A DNA stretch of 64,000 nucleotides from contig CALUUA010000008.1 in assembly GCA_944323845.1 (NCBI GenBank), forward strand, positions 22,991 to 86,990. The letters are read 5' to 3'. The position numbers were made by a program, and so were the translations under genes. Of this stretch, positions 19,264 to 33,758 are shown one piece after another. This DNA comes from an uncultured Bacteroidales bacterium (GTDB taxonomy: Bacteria > Bacteroidota > Bacteroidia > Bacteroidales > UBA932). The notes under the pieces are model-generated. The model made no database searches. It was not told where the DNA came from and saw only the letters and a program-made list of their open reading frames with translations. Position 1 is the stretch's first letter. Every line of letters begins with the position of its first letter.

Positions 19264-22011
19264 ATGAAGAAAATCATAGCTTTCACCCTTTTTTCGGCAT
19301 TGGCCGTGTCCATGCTTGCGCAGGACAATTCCCGTATCTACCGCAAAGGCTGGATAGATTTCAACAAAAACGGAGTCAAGGATGTTTACGAGGATCCTTC
19401 GGCCGACATTGACGACAGGATTGAAGATCTGCTCGGGCAGATGACTCTGGACGAAAAGACGTGCCAGATGGTCACCCTGTACGGCTACGGCAGGGTCCTC
19501 GCGGATGATCTTCCCGCTCCTGAATGGAAGGAAAAACTGTGGAAGGACGGAATAGGAGCCATAGACGAGCACCTGAACGGATTCCGCCAGTGGGGGCTTC
19601 CGCCTTCAGACAATGAATATGTCTGGCCTGCCTCGAAACATGCCTGGGCATTGAATCAGGTGCAGCGTTTTTTCGTGGAGGAGACAAGGCTCGGGATACC
19701 GGTGGATTTCACGAACGAGGGAATCCGTGGAGTGGAAAGCTACAAGGCCACCAATTTCCCTACGCAGCTGGGCCTCGGCCATACATGGGACAGGGAACTG
19801 ATAAGGGAAGTGGGGTACATAACCGGCAGGGAAGCCCGGCTTCTGGGTTATACGAATGTCTATGCTCCGATACTCGATGTAGGCAGGGACCAGAGATGGG
19901 GCAGATATGAGGAAGTCTACGGAGAAAGCCCGTATCTGGTGGCCGAGCTCGGTATAGAGATGGCCAAGGGAATGCAGACCGATTTCCAGGTGGCGTCTAC
20001 CGCCAAGCATTTCATCGCCTACAGCAATAACAAGGGGGCAAGAGAGGGCATGTCCAGAGTCGATCCGCAAATGTCTCCGTCGGAAGTCGAGAATATCCAT
20101 GTCTATCCGTGGCGGAAGGTTATACGCGAAGCCGGCATCCTCGGGGTGATGAGTTCATACAATGATTATGACGGTTATCCGGTCCAGTCCAGCCGTTATT
20201 GGCTCACGGACAGGCTCCGGGACGATTTCGGTTTCAGGGGCTATGTCGTTTCCGACAGCGATGCCGTGGAGTATCTGCATATGAAGCACGGGGTGTCGCC
20301 GGACATGAAGGAGTCGGTCCGCCAGTCTGTCATGGCCGGCCTGAATGTCCGCTGTACTTTCCGTTCCCCGGATTCATATGTTCTGCCTCTTCGCGAGCTG
20401 GTGATGGAAGGGGGAATACCGATGCAGGTCATAGATGACAGGGTGAGGGATGTGCTCCGCGTCAAATTTCTTACGGGCCTTTTCGACTGTCCATATCAGC
20501 AGGACCTGAAGGCAGCCGACAGGGAAGTGGACAGTCCGGAACATCAGAAGGTGGCCCTGAGGGCTTCCAGAGAGTCCATCGTATTGCTGAAAAACGACGG
20601 TCTGCTGCCTCTTGAGACTGACAGCATAAGATGCATCAGCGTCTGCGGACCGAATGCGGCCGATGCATCATATGCATTGACGCACTACGGACCTCTGGCC
20701 GTAGAAGTCACATCTGTATTGGACGGGATAAGGAAGAAGTTCGAAGGGAAGGCGGAAGTCCTGTATGCGAAAGGTTGCGACATCGTGGATGCACGCTGGC
20801 CCGAGTCGGAAATATTGCCGGAACCGCTTGATGCGGAAGAGCAGGCAGGAATAGCGGAAGCCGTGGAAAATGCTCGCAGGAGCGATGTCGCTGTGGTGGT
20901 GCTCGGTGAAAACTCCAGAACATGTGGGGAGAACAAGTCTAGGACGAGTCTTGACCTTCCGGGACGCCAGCTCGACCTTCTGAAAGCCGTTCATGCTACG
21001 GGTACTCCGGTAGTGCTGGTGCTCATAAGCGGCAGACCCAATTCCATAAACTGGGCGGACAGACATGTGCCCGCCATTCTCGAGGCATGGTATCCGGGAT
21101 CCCAGGGAGGTACGGCGATAGCCGATGTGCTTGCTGGAGACTATAACCCGGGAGGAAAACTGACCGTAACCTTCCCGAAGACAGCCGGCCAGATACCTTT
21201 CAATTTTCCGGCAAAACCATCCTCCCAGATAGACGGCGGCAAGACTCCCGGGCCTGACGGTAATGCCAGCCGCATAAACGGAGCCCTTTATCCGTTCGGC
21301 TACGGGTTGAGCTACACTACTTTCGAATACTCCGACCTGCGTATTTCCAGAGACGTGATGACTCCGTATCAGAATCTGGAAGTCAGCCTGAAAGTAAGGA
21401 ATACCGGCAGCATGAAGGGTGATGAGATAGTCCAGCTATATATCAGGGATGTCATCAGCTCGGCTACGGCTTACGAGAAGAACCTGCGCGGTTTCGAGAG
21501 GGTCAGTCTGGCTCCGGGAGAGACTGCCGAGGTGACATTTGCCCTCGAACCGGACGATTTGGCGGCATATTATTCGGCCTATGGGAAACGGGTGCTGGAA
21601 CCGGGGGAATTCAGGATTATGGCAGGGGCTTCGTCAGAGGACATACGTCTTTCGGGAAGCGTCACTGTCGTCCCGTACGAGGGAAAACCTGTGGAAGCAT
21701 TGTCCGGGAACGGACAGCCTGAAAGCGTTATGCCGGTCCCGTGGTCAGGGAAGGCCGGGGATTTCATGACCATTTCTCTCGGGACAGGAAAGACAGTCTC
21801 ATCCGTGTCCGTCGTATGGGAAGGCCTTGACGGAGACCCGGCTGATTTCGACATCCAGCTTTCAGGAGGAGGCGGGCAATTCATCACGGTCTGGTCGGGA
21901 AAAGCCGGAGCAGGACGGCAATCATATCGGTTTCCGGCGACTGTCGCCAGCGATTTCAGGATTCTCCTCAAGACAGGTTCAGCCGTGATTTCGGAGCTGG
22001 AACTGGAATAG
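19264..22011 (+). CDS. Glycoside hydrolase family 3 enzyme with C-terminal extra domain
   Basis: A 915-residue secreted GH3 enzyme, likely a beta-glucosidase or beta-xylosidase. The signal peptide is MKKIIAFTLFSALAVSMLAQ. The N-terminal TIM barrel contains DDRIEDLLGQMTLDEKTCQM and a KHF.AYS substrate block; the nucleophile is D331 in YVVSDSDAV. The alpha/beta sandwich (RESIVLLKNDGLLPL, GENSRTCGENKSR) and a fibronectin-like domain (GLSYTTFEY, GDEIVQLYI) follow. The last about 100 residues look like a small discoidin-type sandwich (FMTISLGTGKTVSSVSVVWEG), an addition absent from minimal GH3 enzymes. The gene begins 62 bases after the GH2 gene and probably belongs to the same PUL. Confidence 0.93.
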   Translation: MKKIIAFTLFSALAVSMLAQDNSRIYRKGWIDFNKNGVKDVYEDPSADIDDRIEDLLGQMTLDEKTCQMVTLYGYGRVLADDLPAPEWKEKLWKDGIGAIDEHLNGFRQWGLPPSDNEYVWPASKHAWALNQVQRFFVEETRLGIPVDFTNEGIRGVESYKATNFPTQLGLGHTWDRELIREVGYITGREARLLGYTNVYAPILDVGRDQRWGRYEEVYGESPYLVAELGIEMAKGMQTDFQVASTAKHFIAYSNNKGAREGMSRVDPQMSPSEVENIHVYPWRKVIREAGILGVMSSYNDYDGYPVQSSRYWLTDRLRDDFGFRGYVVSDSDAVEYLHMKHGVSPDMKESVRQSVMAGLNVRCTFRSPDSYVLPLRELVMEGGIPMQVIDDRVRDVLRVKFLTGLFDCPYQQDLKAADREVDSPEHQKVALRASRESIVLLKNDGLLPLETDSIRCISVCGPNAADASYALTHYGPLAVEVTSVLDGIRKKFEGKAEVLYAKGCDIVDARWPESEILPEPLDAEEQAGIAEAVENARRSDVAVVVLGENSRTCGENKSRTSLDLPGRQLDLLKAVHATGTPVVLVLISGRPNSINWADRHVPAILEAWYPGSQGGTAIADVLAGDYNPGGKLTVTFPKTAGQIPFNFPAKPSSQIDGGKTPGPDGNASRINGALYPFGYGLSYTTFEYSDLRISRDVMTPYQNLEVSLKVRNTGSMKGDEIVQLYIRDVISSATAYEKNLRGFERVSLAPGETAEVTFALEPDDLAAYYSAYGKRVLEPGEFRIMAGASSEDIRLSGSVTVVPYEGKPVEALSGNGQPESVMPVPWSGKAGDFMTISLGTGKTVSSVSVVWEGLDGDPADFDIQLSGGGGQFITVWSGKAGAGRQSYRFPATVASDFRILLKTGSAVISELELE

Positions 22012-22070
22012 ATAAGGAAAATTTGCTATATTGCTGTGTTTTTCGCTGAATCTGGAAAAGACGACAATAT

Positions 22071-27652
<5,582 letters not shown>

Positions 27653-27664
27653 TATTTTGCGGTT

Positions 27665-28525
27665 ATGACGATAATTGCGGAAAGCGGGGCTTCCAAAACC
27701 GACTGGATGATCGACGGGCGGCTGTTCAGGACCAGAGGCATCAATTTCTCGGTGATGACGGCCGGCGATATCGAGTCTGTCGTGGCATGCATCGCCGCCC
27801 GGGCAGTCAGTCCGGATGCAGGAAGCGCCGGAGTCAGCATACATTTTTATGGTGCCGGACTGGTGTCGGGGGAACATTGCTCCGGCATGGCTGCCATTCT
27901 GGAAAAGTTCTTTCCCGGAGCCTGTATCGAATGCGCCTCCGACCTCATGGCGGCGGCGAGGGCTTTGTGGGGGGACTGCCCCGGAGTGGTGGCCATCCTC
28001 GGCACCGGTTCGAACAGCTGCAGCTATGACGGTTCGAAGATTACCGGAAATGTGCGGCCCGGAGGATATATTCTCGGCGATGAAGGCGGAGGCGCAGCTC
28101 TGGGAAAAAGGTTCCTGTCCGACTATATCAAGGAGCTTGTGCCTCCGGGGTTGTCCCGCCGCTTCATGGAAGAATACCGGCTCGGCTATGCGGATATAGT
28201 CAATTCCGTCTACAAGGGTCCGAATCCGGCCGGTTTTCTGGCGTCCTTCGCCCCGTTCATCATAGAAGCCGCCGCGTCTGACCGGTACGCCGAAAGCCTT
28301 GTAAGGGAAAACATAGACTCATTCGTGACCAGATCCCTGCTTGGATTCCGGAAGGAAGGTGAGTCGCTGGAGGCAGGAGTGGCAGGTTCTATAGGTGCGG
28401 CATGCAGGAAGTGGCTCGAGGAGGCAGGGCAGGAATACGGAATTTCGTTCGTCAGATTCATCCCGTCGCCCATCGAGGCTCTGGTGCGCTACCATTCCGG
28501 AAAAAGTCCTATATTTGCAGGCTAA
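27665..28525 (+). CDS. BadF/BadG/BcrA/BcrD-type ATPase (N-acetylglucosamine kinase-like)
   Basis: A 286-residue cytoplasmic protein of the actin-like ATPase superfamily. The phosphate-1 motif is ESGASKTDW near the N-terminus, the phosphate-2 region is LGTGSNSCSYDG, and GGYILGDEGGGAALGK follows, the pattern of Bacteroidota homologues of N-acetylglucosamine kinase. It would phosphorylate an amino sugar or related substrate. It begins 12 bases after the LacZ-type gene and so probably shares its transcript, linking glycan cleavage to sugar activation. Exact substrate is not deducible. Confidence 0.87.
   Translation: MTIIAESGASKTDWMIDGRLFRTRGINFSVMTAGDIESVVACIAARAVSPDAGSAGVSIHFYGAGLVSGEHCSGMAAILEKFFPGACIECASDLMAAARALWGDCPGVVAILGTGSNSCSYDGSKITGNVRPGGYILGDEGGGAALGKRFLSDYIKELVPPGLSRRFMEEYRLGYADIVNSVYKGPNPAGFLASFAPFIIEAAASDRYAESLVRENIDSFVTRSLLGFRKEGESLEAGVAGSIGAACRKWLEEAGQEYGISFVRFIPSPIEALVRYHSGKSPIFAG
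28510..28517 (+). promoter_or_regulatory. -7 element for recR
   Basis: TATATTTG lies at the very end of the preceding kinase gene, 23 bases before the recR ATG, and matches TAnnTTTG. No -33 box is obvious at the 19-base spacing. Confidence 0.45.
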
Positions 28526-28540
28526 ATCGCAAGGTAGTCC

Positions 28541-29173
28541 ATGTTCAACGATAAATATCCTTCCGTCCTGCTTCAGGATGCCGTAGACGCCATAGGTTCT
28601 CTGCCCGGAGTGGGGAAACGCAGCGCATTGAAACTCGCTCTCCATCTTCTGCGCCAGCCTGCGGAGAATGTCCGTCACCTTACGTCATCCATCGACAGAT
28701 TGAGGAATGAAGTGAAGTATTGTTCTGTATGCAGGATGATTTCAGACGGGGATATATGCGGGATATGTGCCGATGACAAACGGGACCACAAGACGATATG
28801 CGTGGTGGAGAATGTCAGGGATGTCATGAGCATAGAGAAGACGAGACAATACAAGGGGGTGTACCATGTGCTCGGCGGGGTCATTTCCCCGATAGACGGC
28901 ACAGGGCCTTCAGACCTGACCATAGGCGCTCTGGTCACGAGGATAGCCTCCCTTGCCAAGGAATTTCCGGCCGGAGACATCGAGGTGATATTTGCCTTGA
29001 GCGGCGATGTGGAAGGGGAGACTACCGAATTTTACATTTACAGGCAGATTTCCCCATATGGTGTCAGAGTCTCGGCACTGGCCAGAGGCCTCGGCTTCGG
29101 CGATGATCTGGATTATGCCGATGAAGTGACTCTCGGACGCTCTATCGTGAACAGACAAACCTTCAGGCCATGA
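28541..29173 (+). CDS. recR: Recombination mediator protein RecR
   Basis: RecR works with RecO (and RecF) to load RecA at gaps during DNA repair. The 210-residue protein has the helix-hairpin-helix region (LPGVGKRSALKLALHLL), a four-cysteine zinc finger (C61, C64, C73, C76) and a Toprim domain (ICVVENVRDVMSIEKT, then ALSGDVEGETTEFYI). Length and motifs are standard. Its stop overlaps the start of mntP (ATGA), so the two are translationally coupled. Confidence 0.97.
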   Translation: MFNDKYPSVLLQDAVDAIGSLPGVGKRSALKLALHLLRQPAENVRHLTSSIDRLRNEVKYCSVCRMISDGDICGICADDKRDHKTICVVENVRDVMSIEKTRQYKGVYHVLGGVISPIDGTGPSDLTIGALVTRIASLAKEFPAGDIEVIFALSGDVEGETTEFYIYRQISPYGVRVSALARGLGFGDDLDYADEVTLGRSIVNRQTFRP

Positions 29174-29721
29174 CTCTGACTGAAATCATTCTTCTGGCGC
29201 TTTCATTGAGTGCGGACTCTTTCGTGGTCTCCATGGGAGGCAGTGTCACCCTCGGACGCGTCAGACCGTGGAAAATCGTTCAGGTGGCGATGATTTTCGG
29301 CACGGTACAGGCAGCCTGCCTCTTCGCAGGCTGGATTTCCGGGTATTCCGTAGTAAGTTATGTCAGCAGGTTTGCCCCATATCTCGCGCTTGCAGTGTTG
29401 GGTTATCTGGGCATATCAATGATAGCGGCAGGCGTCAAAGGCAGTTCCAAAGCAGTAGACCTTGACGGATTGAGGAACCTGATACTGGCTGCAGTGGCGA
29501 CGAGTGTAGATGCCATAGCCGTGGGAATATCCCTTGCCATGGGCGAAATGGAGTGGCCGGACGCCGTTCTTGTCTCGATTCTTACCCTCGCCGTGACTGT
29601 CTGCGCTTCATCCGTAGGGATAGTGCTCGGCTCTGCATCGGGCCGGGTGTTCGGGAATGCGGCCAGGATAGCCGGAGGGGCTGTACTTGTGTTCATTGGC
29701 CTCAGGCCATTCATCTTTTAG
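29170..29721 (+). CDS. mntP: Manganese efflux pump MntP
   Basis: A 183-residue inner-membrane protein with six predicted membrane segments arranged as two repeats. The key acidic residues are D16 in LSADSFVVSMGG and D114 in ATSVDAIAVGIS, at the start of the two repeats. The family exports Mn2+. The start codon overlaps the recR stop by ATGA. I do not see a yybP-ykoY riboswitch upstream, which agrees with translation as part of the recR transcript. Confidence 0.95.
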   Translation: MTLTEIILLALSLSADSFVVSMGGSVTLGRVRPWKIVQVAMIFGTVQAACLFAGWISGYSVVSYVSRFAPYLALAVLGYLGISMIAAGVKGSSKAVDLDGLRNLILAAVATSVDAIAVGISLAMGEMEWPDAVLVSILTLAVTVCASSVGIVLGSASGRVFGNAARIAGGAVLVFIGLRPFIF

Positions 29722-29751
29722 AGGGTTTATCCGAATTTCCCCGGAAGATGG

Positions 29752-29782
29752 TTGGTCTTTAGGATAAAAAGCAGTATCTTTG
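29752..29782 (+). promoter_or_regulatory. corA promoter
   Basis: TATCTTTG at 29775-29782 matches the -7 consensus. TTGG at 29752-29755 sits at the -33 distance (19 bases between). The start codon is about 80 bases downstream. Confidence 0.6.
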
Positions 29783-29864
29783 CGGACTTTGTTTTCAAAG
29801 CGGGGCGGCATCTGCCGAATTTTTAACTTTCCGACGACCTGTGCCGGAGCAATACGGAAACTGC

Positions 29865-30815
29865 ATGATAGAGATTTTCTACAAGACAAACGGCCAGATG
29901 GAAATGTCGCAGACTGTTGCGGCCTTCGCGGATCTCAAGCCTGAAAATGTCATCTGGATAGATCTTTTCGCCCCGACTGGGGAGGAGAAGCGGGCTACGG
30001 AAGCCTTCGTAGGCACGACCATACAGAGCAGGGCGCAGGCAGAGGAGATCGAGAGTTCTTCACGTTTTTCCGAGACGGACAGCGCCATTTTCGCCAATAC
30101 GAACTTCCTGATACCGGGACCTGAGGAATATTCCATGGAGACGGTATCGTTCATCCTGACCGACAGTGCGGTGCTGGTGACCCTCCGTGAATGCCCTCTG
30201 AGGAGTTTCACGGATCTGCAGCGCAGGCTTCTGGCTTTTCCGAAATTCTATCCGAACGGCTACATCGTCTTCGTCAGCATTTTGGAGCAGAGAATCGACC
30301 TGGATGCCGATATGATCGAGCTCATGTCCAAGGAAATCGAGCAGTTCAACAGGAAAGTCAGTCTGGGCGAGGACATAAACGAAGAATTCCTTCTGGACAT
30401 AAACCAGCTGCAGGAAAATACCATGCTGGTAAGGGAGAATATAGTGGACAAGCAGCGGGTAATATCCAGTCTGCTGAAAAGCAACAAGTACCCGCATTCT
30501 CTCCAGCCGAAGATGAATGTGCTTCTGAAGGATATATCCTCTCTGATCAATCACACGAACTTCGGTTTCGAAAGGCTTGAATATCTGCAGAATACGGTAG
30601 TCGGTCTTATCAATCTGGACCAGAACAAGATAATGAAGATCTTCACTCTGGTATCCCTTCTTTTCATGCCGCCGACCCTGATTACCGGTTTCTTCGGCAT
30701 GAACCTGAAGCTGCCGATTACAGGCACATGGTGGGACTTCGTCATCGTCCTGGTGCTGATGCTCCTCTCGTTCAGTATTATCCTGCTGATTTTCCGAAAG
30801 AGGAAAATGTTGTAA
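29865..30815 (+). CDS. corA: CorA-type magnesium/divalent cation transporter
   Basis: A 316-residue inner-membrane channel for Mg2+ (and possibly Co2+ or Ni2+). I place the start at ATG 29865 (MIEIFYKTNG); an upstream GTG would add eight residues. The cytoplasmic N-terminal funnel occupies about residues 1-250, with long helices from residue 150 on. Two transmembrane helices lie at the C-terminus, the first ending in the signature FFGMNL (GMN motif). A short basic tail (FRKRKML) is cytoplasmic. It has its own promoter and is monocistronic. Confidence 0.94.
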   Translation: MIEIFYKTNGQMEMSQTVAAFADLKPENVIWIDLFAPTGEEKRATEAFVGTTIQSRAQAEEIESSSRFSETDSAIFANTNFLIPGPEEYSMETVSFILTDSAVLVTLRECPLRSFTDLQRRLLAFPKFYPNGYIVFVSILEQRIDLDADMIELMSKEIEQFNRKVSLGEDINEEFLLDINQLQENTMLVRENIVDKQRVISSLLKSNKYPHSLQPKMNVLLKDISSLINHTNFGFERLEYLQNTVVGLINLDQNKIMKIFTLVSLLFMPPTLITGFFGMNLKLPITGTWWDFVIVLVLMLLSFSIILLIFRKRKML

Positions 30816-30820
30816 AACAT

Positions 30821-30851
30821 TTTGAAAATCCGAAAATTATGCATATTTTTG
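30821..30851 (+). promoter_or_regulatory. rpsA promoter (consensus)
   Basis: TTTG at 30821-30824, a 19-base spacer, and TATTTTTG at 30844-30851 match the Bacteroidota consensus exactly. A leader of about 85 bases precedes rpsA; S1 in other bacteria represses its own mRNA, and this leader could serve that purpose (inference). Confidence 0.85.
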
Positions 30852-30945
30852 CCCGCCTTTCAGACCGGAGGCGGGATTATCGCATTGCCGGTCAGGCACA
30901 TAAAATAAAGTTTAACCCACTAGTTTGTCTTATCATTTTTTAATT

Positions 30946-32817
30946 ATGGAAGAAAACAAGACAGTGACAGCAGAGACTGCACCGGTTGCAGAGCCGGTTC
31001 AGGCTGAAGCACAGGAGACTGTGGCCAATGTTCCTGCTGCCGAGGAGACCAGGACGGTCTCGAATGCATCAGTAGACCCGGACAATTTCGACTGGGATGC
31101 CTTCGAAGGGGATGATCTTTCCTCCGACGAAAAGAAGAAAATGGATGAAATGTACGACCAGACTCTGTCTAAAGTAGTAGAGAACGAGGTGGTCGAAGGT
31201 GTAGTCACTTCCATCAGCAAAAGGGAAGTGATCGTGAACATCGGTTACAAGAGCGAGGGTGTCATCCCGGCTCCTGAGTTCCGTTACAATCCTGATCTGA
31301 AGGTAGGCGACAAGGTCGAAGTATTCGTGGAAACTGCCGAGGACAGGAAAGGACAGCTCGTGCTTTCTCACAAGAAGGCCCGCGCACTCCGCTCATGGGA
31401 TATGGTAAATGCCGCATACAATGCAGGCGAAGTGGTCAAGGGTTATGTCAAGACCCGCACGAAAGGCGGTATGATCGTCGATATCTTCGGCATCGAGGCC
31501 TTCCTCCCGGGTTCTCAGATAGACGTGAAGCCTATCAGGGACTACGACCAGTATGTGGACACTAACATGGACTTCAAGATCGTGAAGATCAATCAGGAGT
31601 TCAGGAATGTGGTGGTATCCCACAAGGCCCTCATCGAGGCGGAACTGGAGCAGCAGAAGATGCAGATTATCGGCAAGCTCGAAAAGGGACAGGTGCTCGA
31701 AGGAACTGTCAAGAATATAACCGGCTATGGCGTATTCGTCGATCTGGGCGGTGTGGACGGACTTATCCATATCACTGACCTTTCATGGGGCAGGATCAAT
31801 CATCCTGAGGAAGTCGTTCACCTCGATCAGAAGATCAATGTCGTAATCCTCGACTTCGACGAGGCCAAGAAGAGAATCGCCCTCGGCCTGAAGCAGCTTA
31901 CACCTCATCCGTGGTCTGCCCTCGATCCGAACCTCAAGGTAGGCGACAAGGTGAAAGGCAAGGTCGTGCTTATCGCTGATTACGGCGCATTCGTAGAGAT
32001 AGAGCCGGGCGTTGAAGGTCTTATCCATGTATCGGAAATGTCATGGTCTCCAAGACTCCGCGTCGCTCAGGACTTCCTGAAGGTAGGCGATGAGGTAGAG
32101 GCCCAGATCCTGACTCTCGACAGGGAAGAGAAGAAAATGTCTCTCGGCCTGAAGCAGCTCATCCCTAATCCGTGGGAGAATATCCGCGACAAGTATCCTG
32201 TAGGCTCGAAGCATACGGCTACCGTACGCAACGTGACCAACTTCGGAGTATTCGCAGAACTTGAAGAGGGTATCGAAGGTCTGGTACATATCAGCGACCT
32301 GTCATGGACGAAGATCAAGCATCCTTCAGAGATGGTGCAGCCGGGCGACAAGATCGAGGTTGTCATTCTGGACTTCGACGAGGAGAATCACAAGCTCAGC
32401 CTCGGCCACAAGCAGCTCCTGCCTAATCCGTGGGAGGACATCGAATCCGATTACCGCATAGGTTCTGTCCATACCCTCAAGATCGACAGCATCAGCGAAA
32501 AAGGCGCAGTCGTATCTCTGGGCAACGACATCGAAGGCTTCTGCCCGACGAAGGAACTGGTGAAGGAAGACGGCAACATGCCTGCAGCCGGCGACGAACT
32601 GGCATTCAAGGTGACCGATCTGAAGCGCAGCACCAGAAGGGTAGGCCTTTCACATGTGAAGACTTATGCCGAGCCGACCAAGCCGGAGAAGACTTCGAAT
32701 GAGTCAGACAGCACCAAGAAAGCCGTCAAGAAGATCAATTCCAACATCGAGAAGACTACTCTCGGGGATATCTCGGAGCTTGCCGCCCTCAAGTCAAAAC
32801 TTGAAAAAGGCGAGTAA
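30946..32817 (+). CDS. rpsA: 30S ribosomal protein S1
   Basis: A 623-residue RNA-binding ribosomal protein that helps mRNA recruitment. The start at 30946 (MEENKTVTAETAP) is preferred over an in-frame ATG 7 codons upstream. An acidic Ala/Glu-rich N-terminal extension of about 85 residues precedes six S1 (OB-fold) repeats, recognisable by recurring blocks such as GYGVFVDLGGVDGLIHITDLSWG, GAFVEIEPGVEGLIHVSEMSW and GVFAELEEGIEGLVHISDLSW. A basic Lys-rich tail ends the protein. rnz follows 11 bases downstream. Confidence 0.97.
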   Translation: MEENKTVTAETAPVAEPVQAEAQETVANVPAAEETRTVSNASVDPDNFDWDAFEGDDLSSDEKKKMDEMYDQTLSKVVENEVVEGVVTSISKREVIVNIGYKSEGVIPAPEFRYNPDLKVGDKVEVFVETAEDRKGQLVLSHKKARALRSWDMVNAAYNAGEVVKGYVKTRTKGGMIVDIFGIEAFLPGSQIDVKPIRDYDQYVDTNMDFKIVKINQEFRNVVVSHKALIEAELEQQKMQIIGKLEKGQVLEGTVKNITGYGVFVDLGGVDGLIHITDLSWGRINHPEEVVHLDQKINVVILDFDEAKKRIALGLKQLTPHPWSALDPNLKVGDKVKGKVVLIADYGAFVEIEPGVEGLIHVSEMSWSPRLRVAQDFLKVGDEVEAQILTLDREEKKMSLGLKQLIPNPWENIRDKYPVGSKHTATVRNVTNFGVFAELEEGIEGLVHISDLSWTKIKHPSEMVQPGDKIEVVILDFDEENHKLSLGHKQLLPNPWEDIESDYRIGSVHTLKIDSISEKGAVVSLGNDIEGFCPTKELVKEDGNMPAAGDELAFKVTDLKRSTRRVGLSHVKTYAEPTKPEKTSNESDSTKKAVKKINSNIEKTTLGDISELAALKSKLEKGE

Positions 32818-32828
32818 TCTCTTTCGGG

Positions 32829-33758
32829 ATGAACTTCACTCTGAATATTCTGGGCACGGCTTCGGCCCTGCCCACAGTAAACAGATATCCAAGCGCCCAA
32901 GTACTGGATGTACGGGGGCGCTTGTTTTTGATTGACTGCGGGGAAGGGGTGCAGATGCAGATACGCAGGCAGCATCTTCCGATATCGAAAATCGACACCG
33001 TTTTCATCAGCCACCTCCATGGCGACCATACTTTCGGGATTTTCGGCCTGCTTTCCACAATGAGCATGCTCGGAAGGAAGGTGCCGCTGCATATATTTGC
33101 CCCGCCGGCTTTCGGACGGATTCTGGATGACTTCATGGCATCATTCGGTGCAGGTTTCAATTTCGAACCGATACACCACCCGGTATCGGTAAAAGGGCCT
33201 GAAACAGTGTTGCGTACCAGGAATCTGGAAGTCCTCGCTTTCCCGTTGAACCATAGGATAGAGACATACGGCTTTCTCTTCAGGGAAACGCAGCCGCAGA
33301 ATAACGTCAGAAAGGAAGCCATCGGGAAATACGGACTGACATTGGCCGAAATAGGCACCCTGAAAGGCGGCGGAGACATAAGGCGGGAGGACGGCACTGT
33401 CATACTTAACAGCGAAGCAGCCTACCTTCCATATGAGCCGAGAAGTTTCGCATACTGCAGCGACACGGCTCCTTTCCCGGAACTGGCTGAATATGTGAAG
33501 GGAGTGGACCTGCTGTACCATGAAACGACATTTCCAAAGGAAATGACGGAGCTGGCGGCGGCTACATGGCATTCCACGACGGTGCAGGCCGCAGAATGCG
33601 CGGCAAAAGCCGGCGTAAAAAGACTCTTGGCCGGCCACTATTCTTCCAGATTCCAGGATGTTTCATTCTTCCTAGATGAAATCAGAGCCGTCTTCCCTGA
33701 TGCAGAAGGCGCGCGAGAGGGGATGAAGATAGAAATTCCATTAATCAAATCGTTATGA
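32829..33758 (+). CDS. rnz: Ribonuclease Z
   Basis: A 309-residue metallo-beta-lactamase-fold endonuclease that removes tRNA 3' trailers; encoded tRNAs here lack CCA, so it should be needed. The zinc motif H62-x-H64-x-D66-H67 (SHLHGDHTFG) is present, followed by the PxKxxG-like region and late ligands in YCSDTAPFPEL and LLAGHYSSRF. It lies 11 bases after rpsA and overlaps the next gene by four bases (ATGA), indicating one operon. Confidence 0.95.
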   Translation: MNFTLNILGTASALPTVNRYPSAQVLDVRGRLFLIDCGEGVQMQIRRQHLPISKIDTVFISHLHGDHTFGIFGLLSTMSMLGRKVPLHIFAPPAFGRILDDFMASFGAGFNFEPIHHPVSVKGPETVLRTRNLEVLAFPLNHRIETYGFLFRETQPQNNVRKEAIGKYGLTLAEIGTLKGGGDIRREDGTVILNSEAAYLPYEPRSFAYCSDTAPFPELAEYVKGVDLLYHETTFPKEMTELAAATWHSTTVQAAECAAKAGVKRLLAGHYSSRFQDVSFFLDEIRAVFPDAEGAREGMKIEIPLIKSL

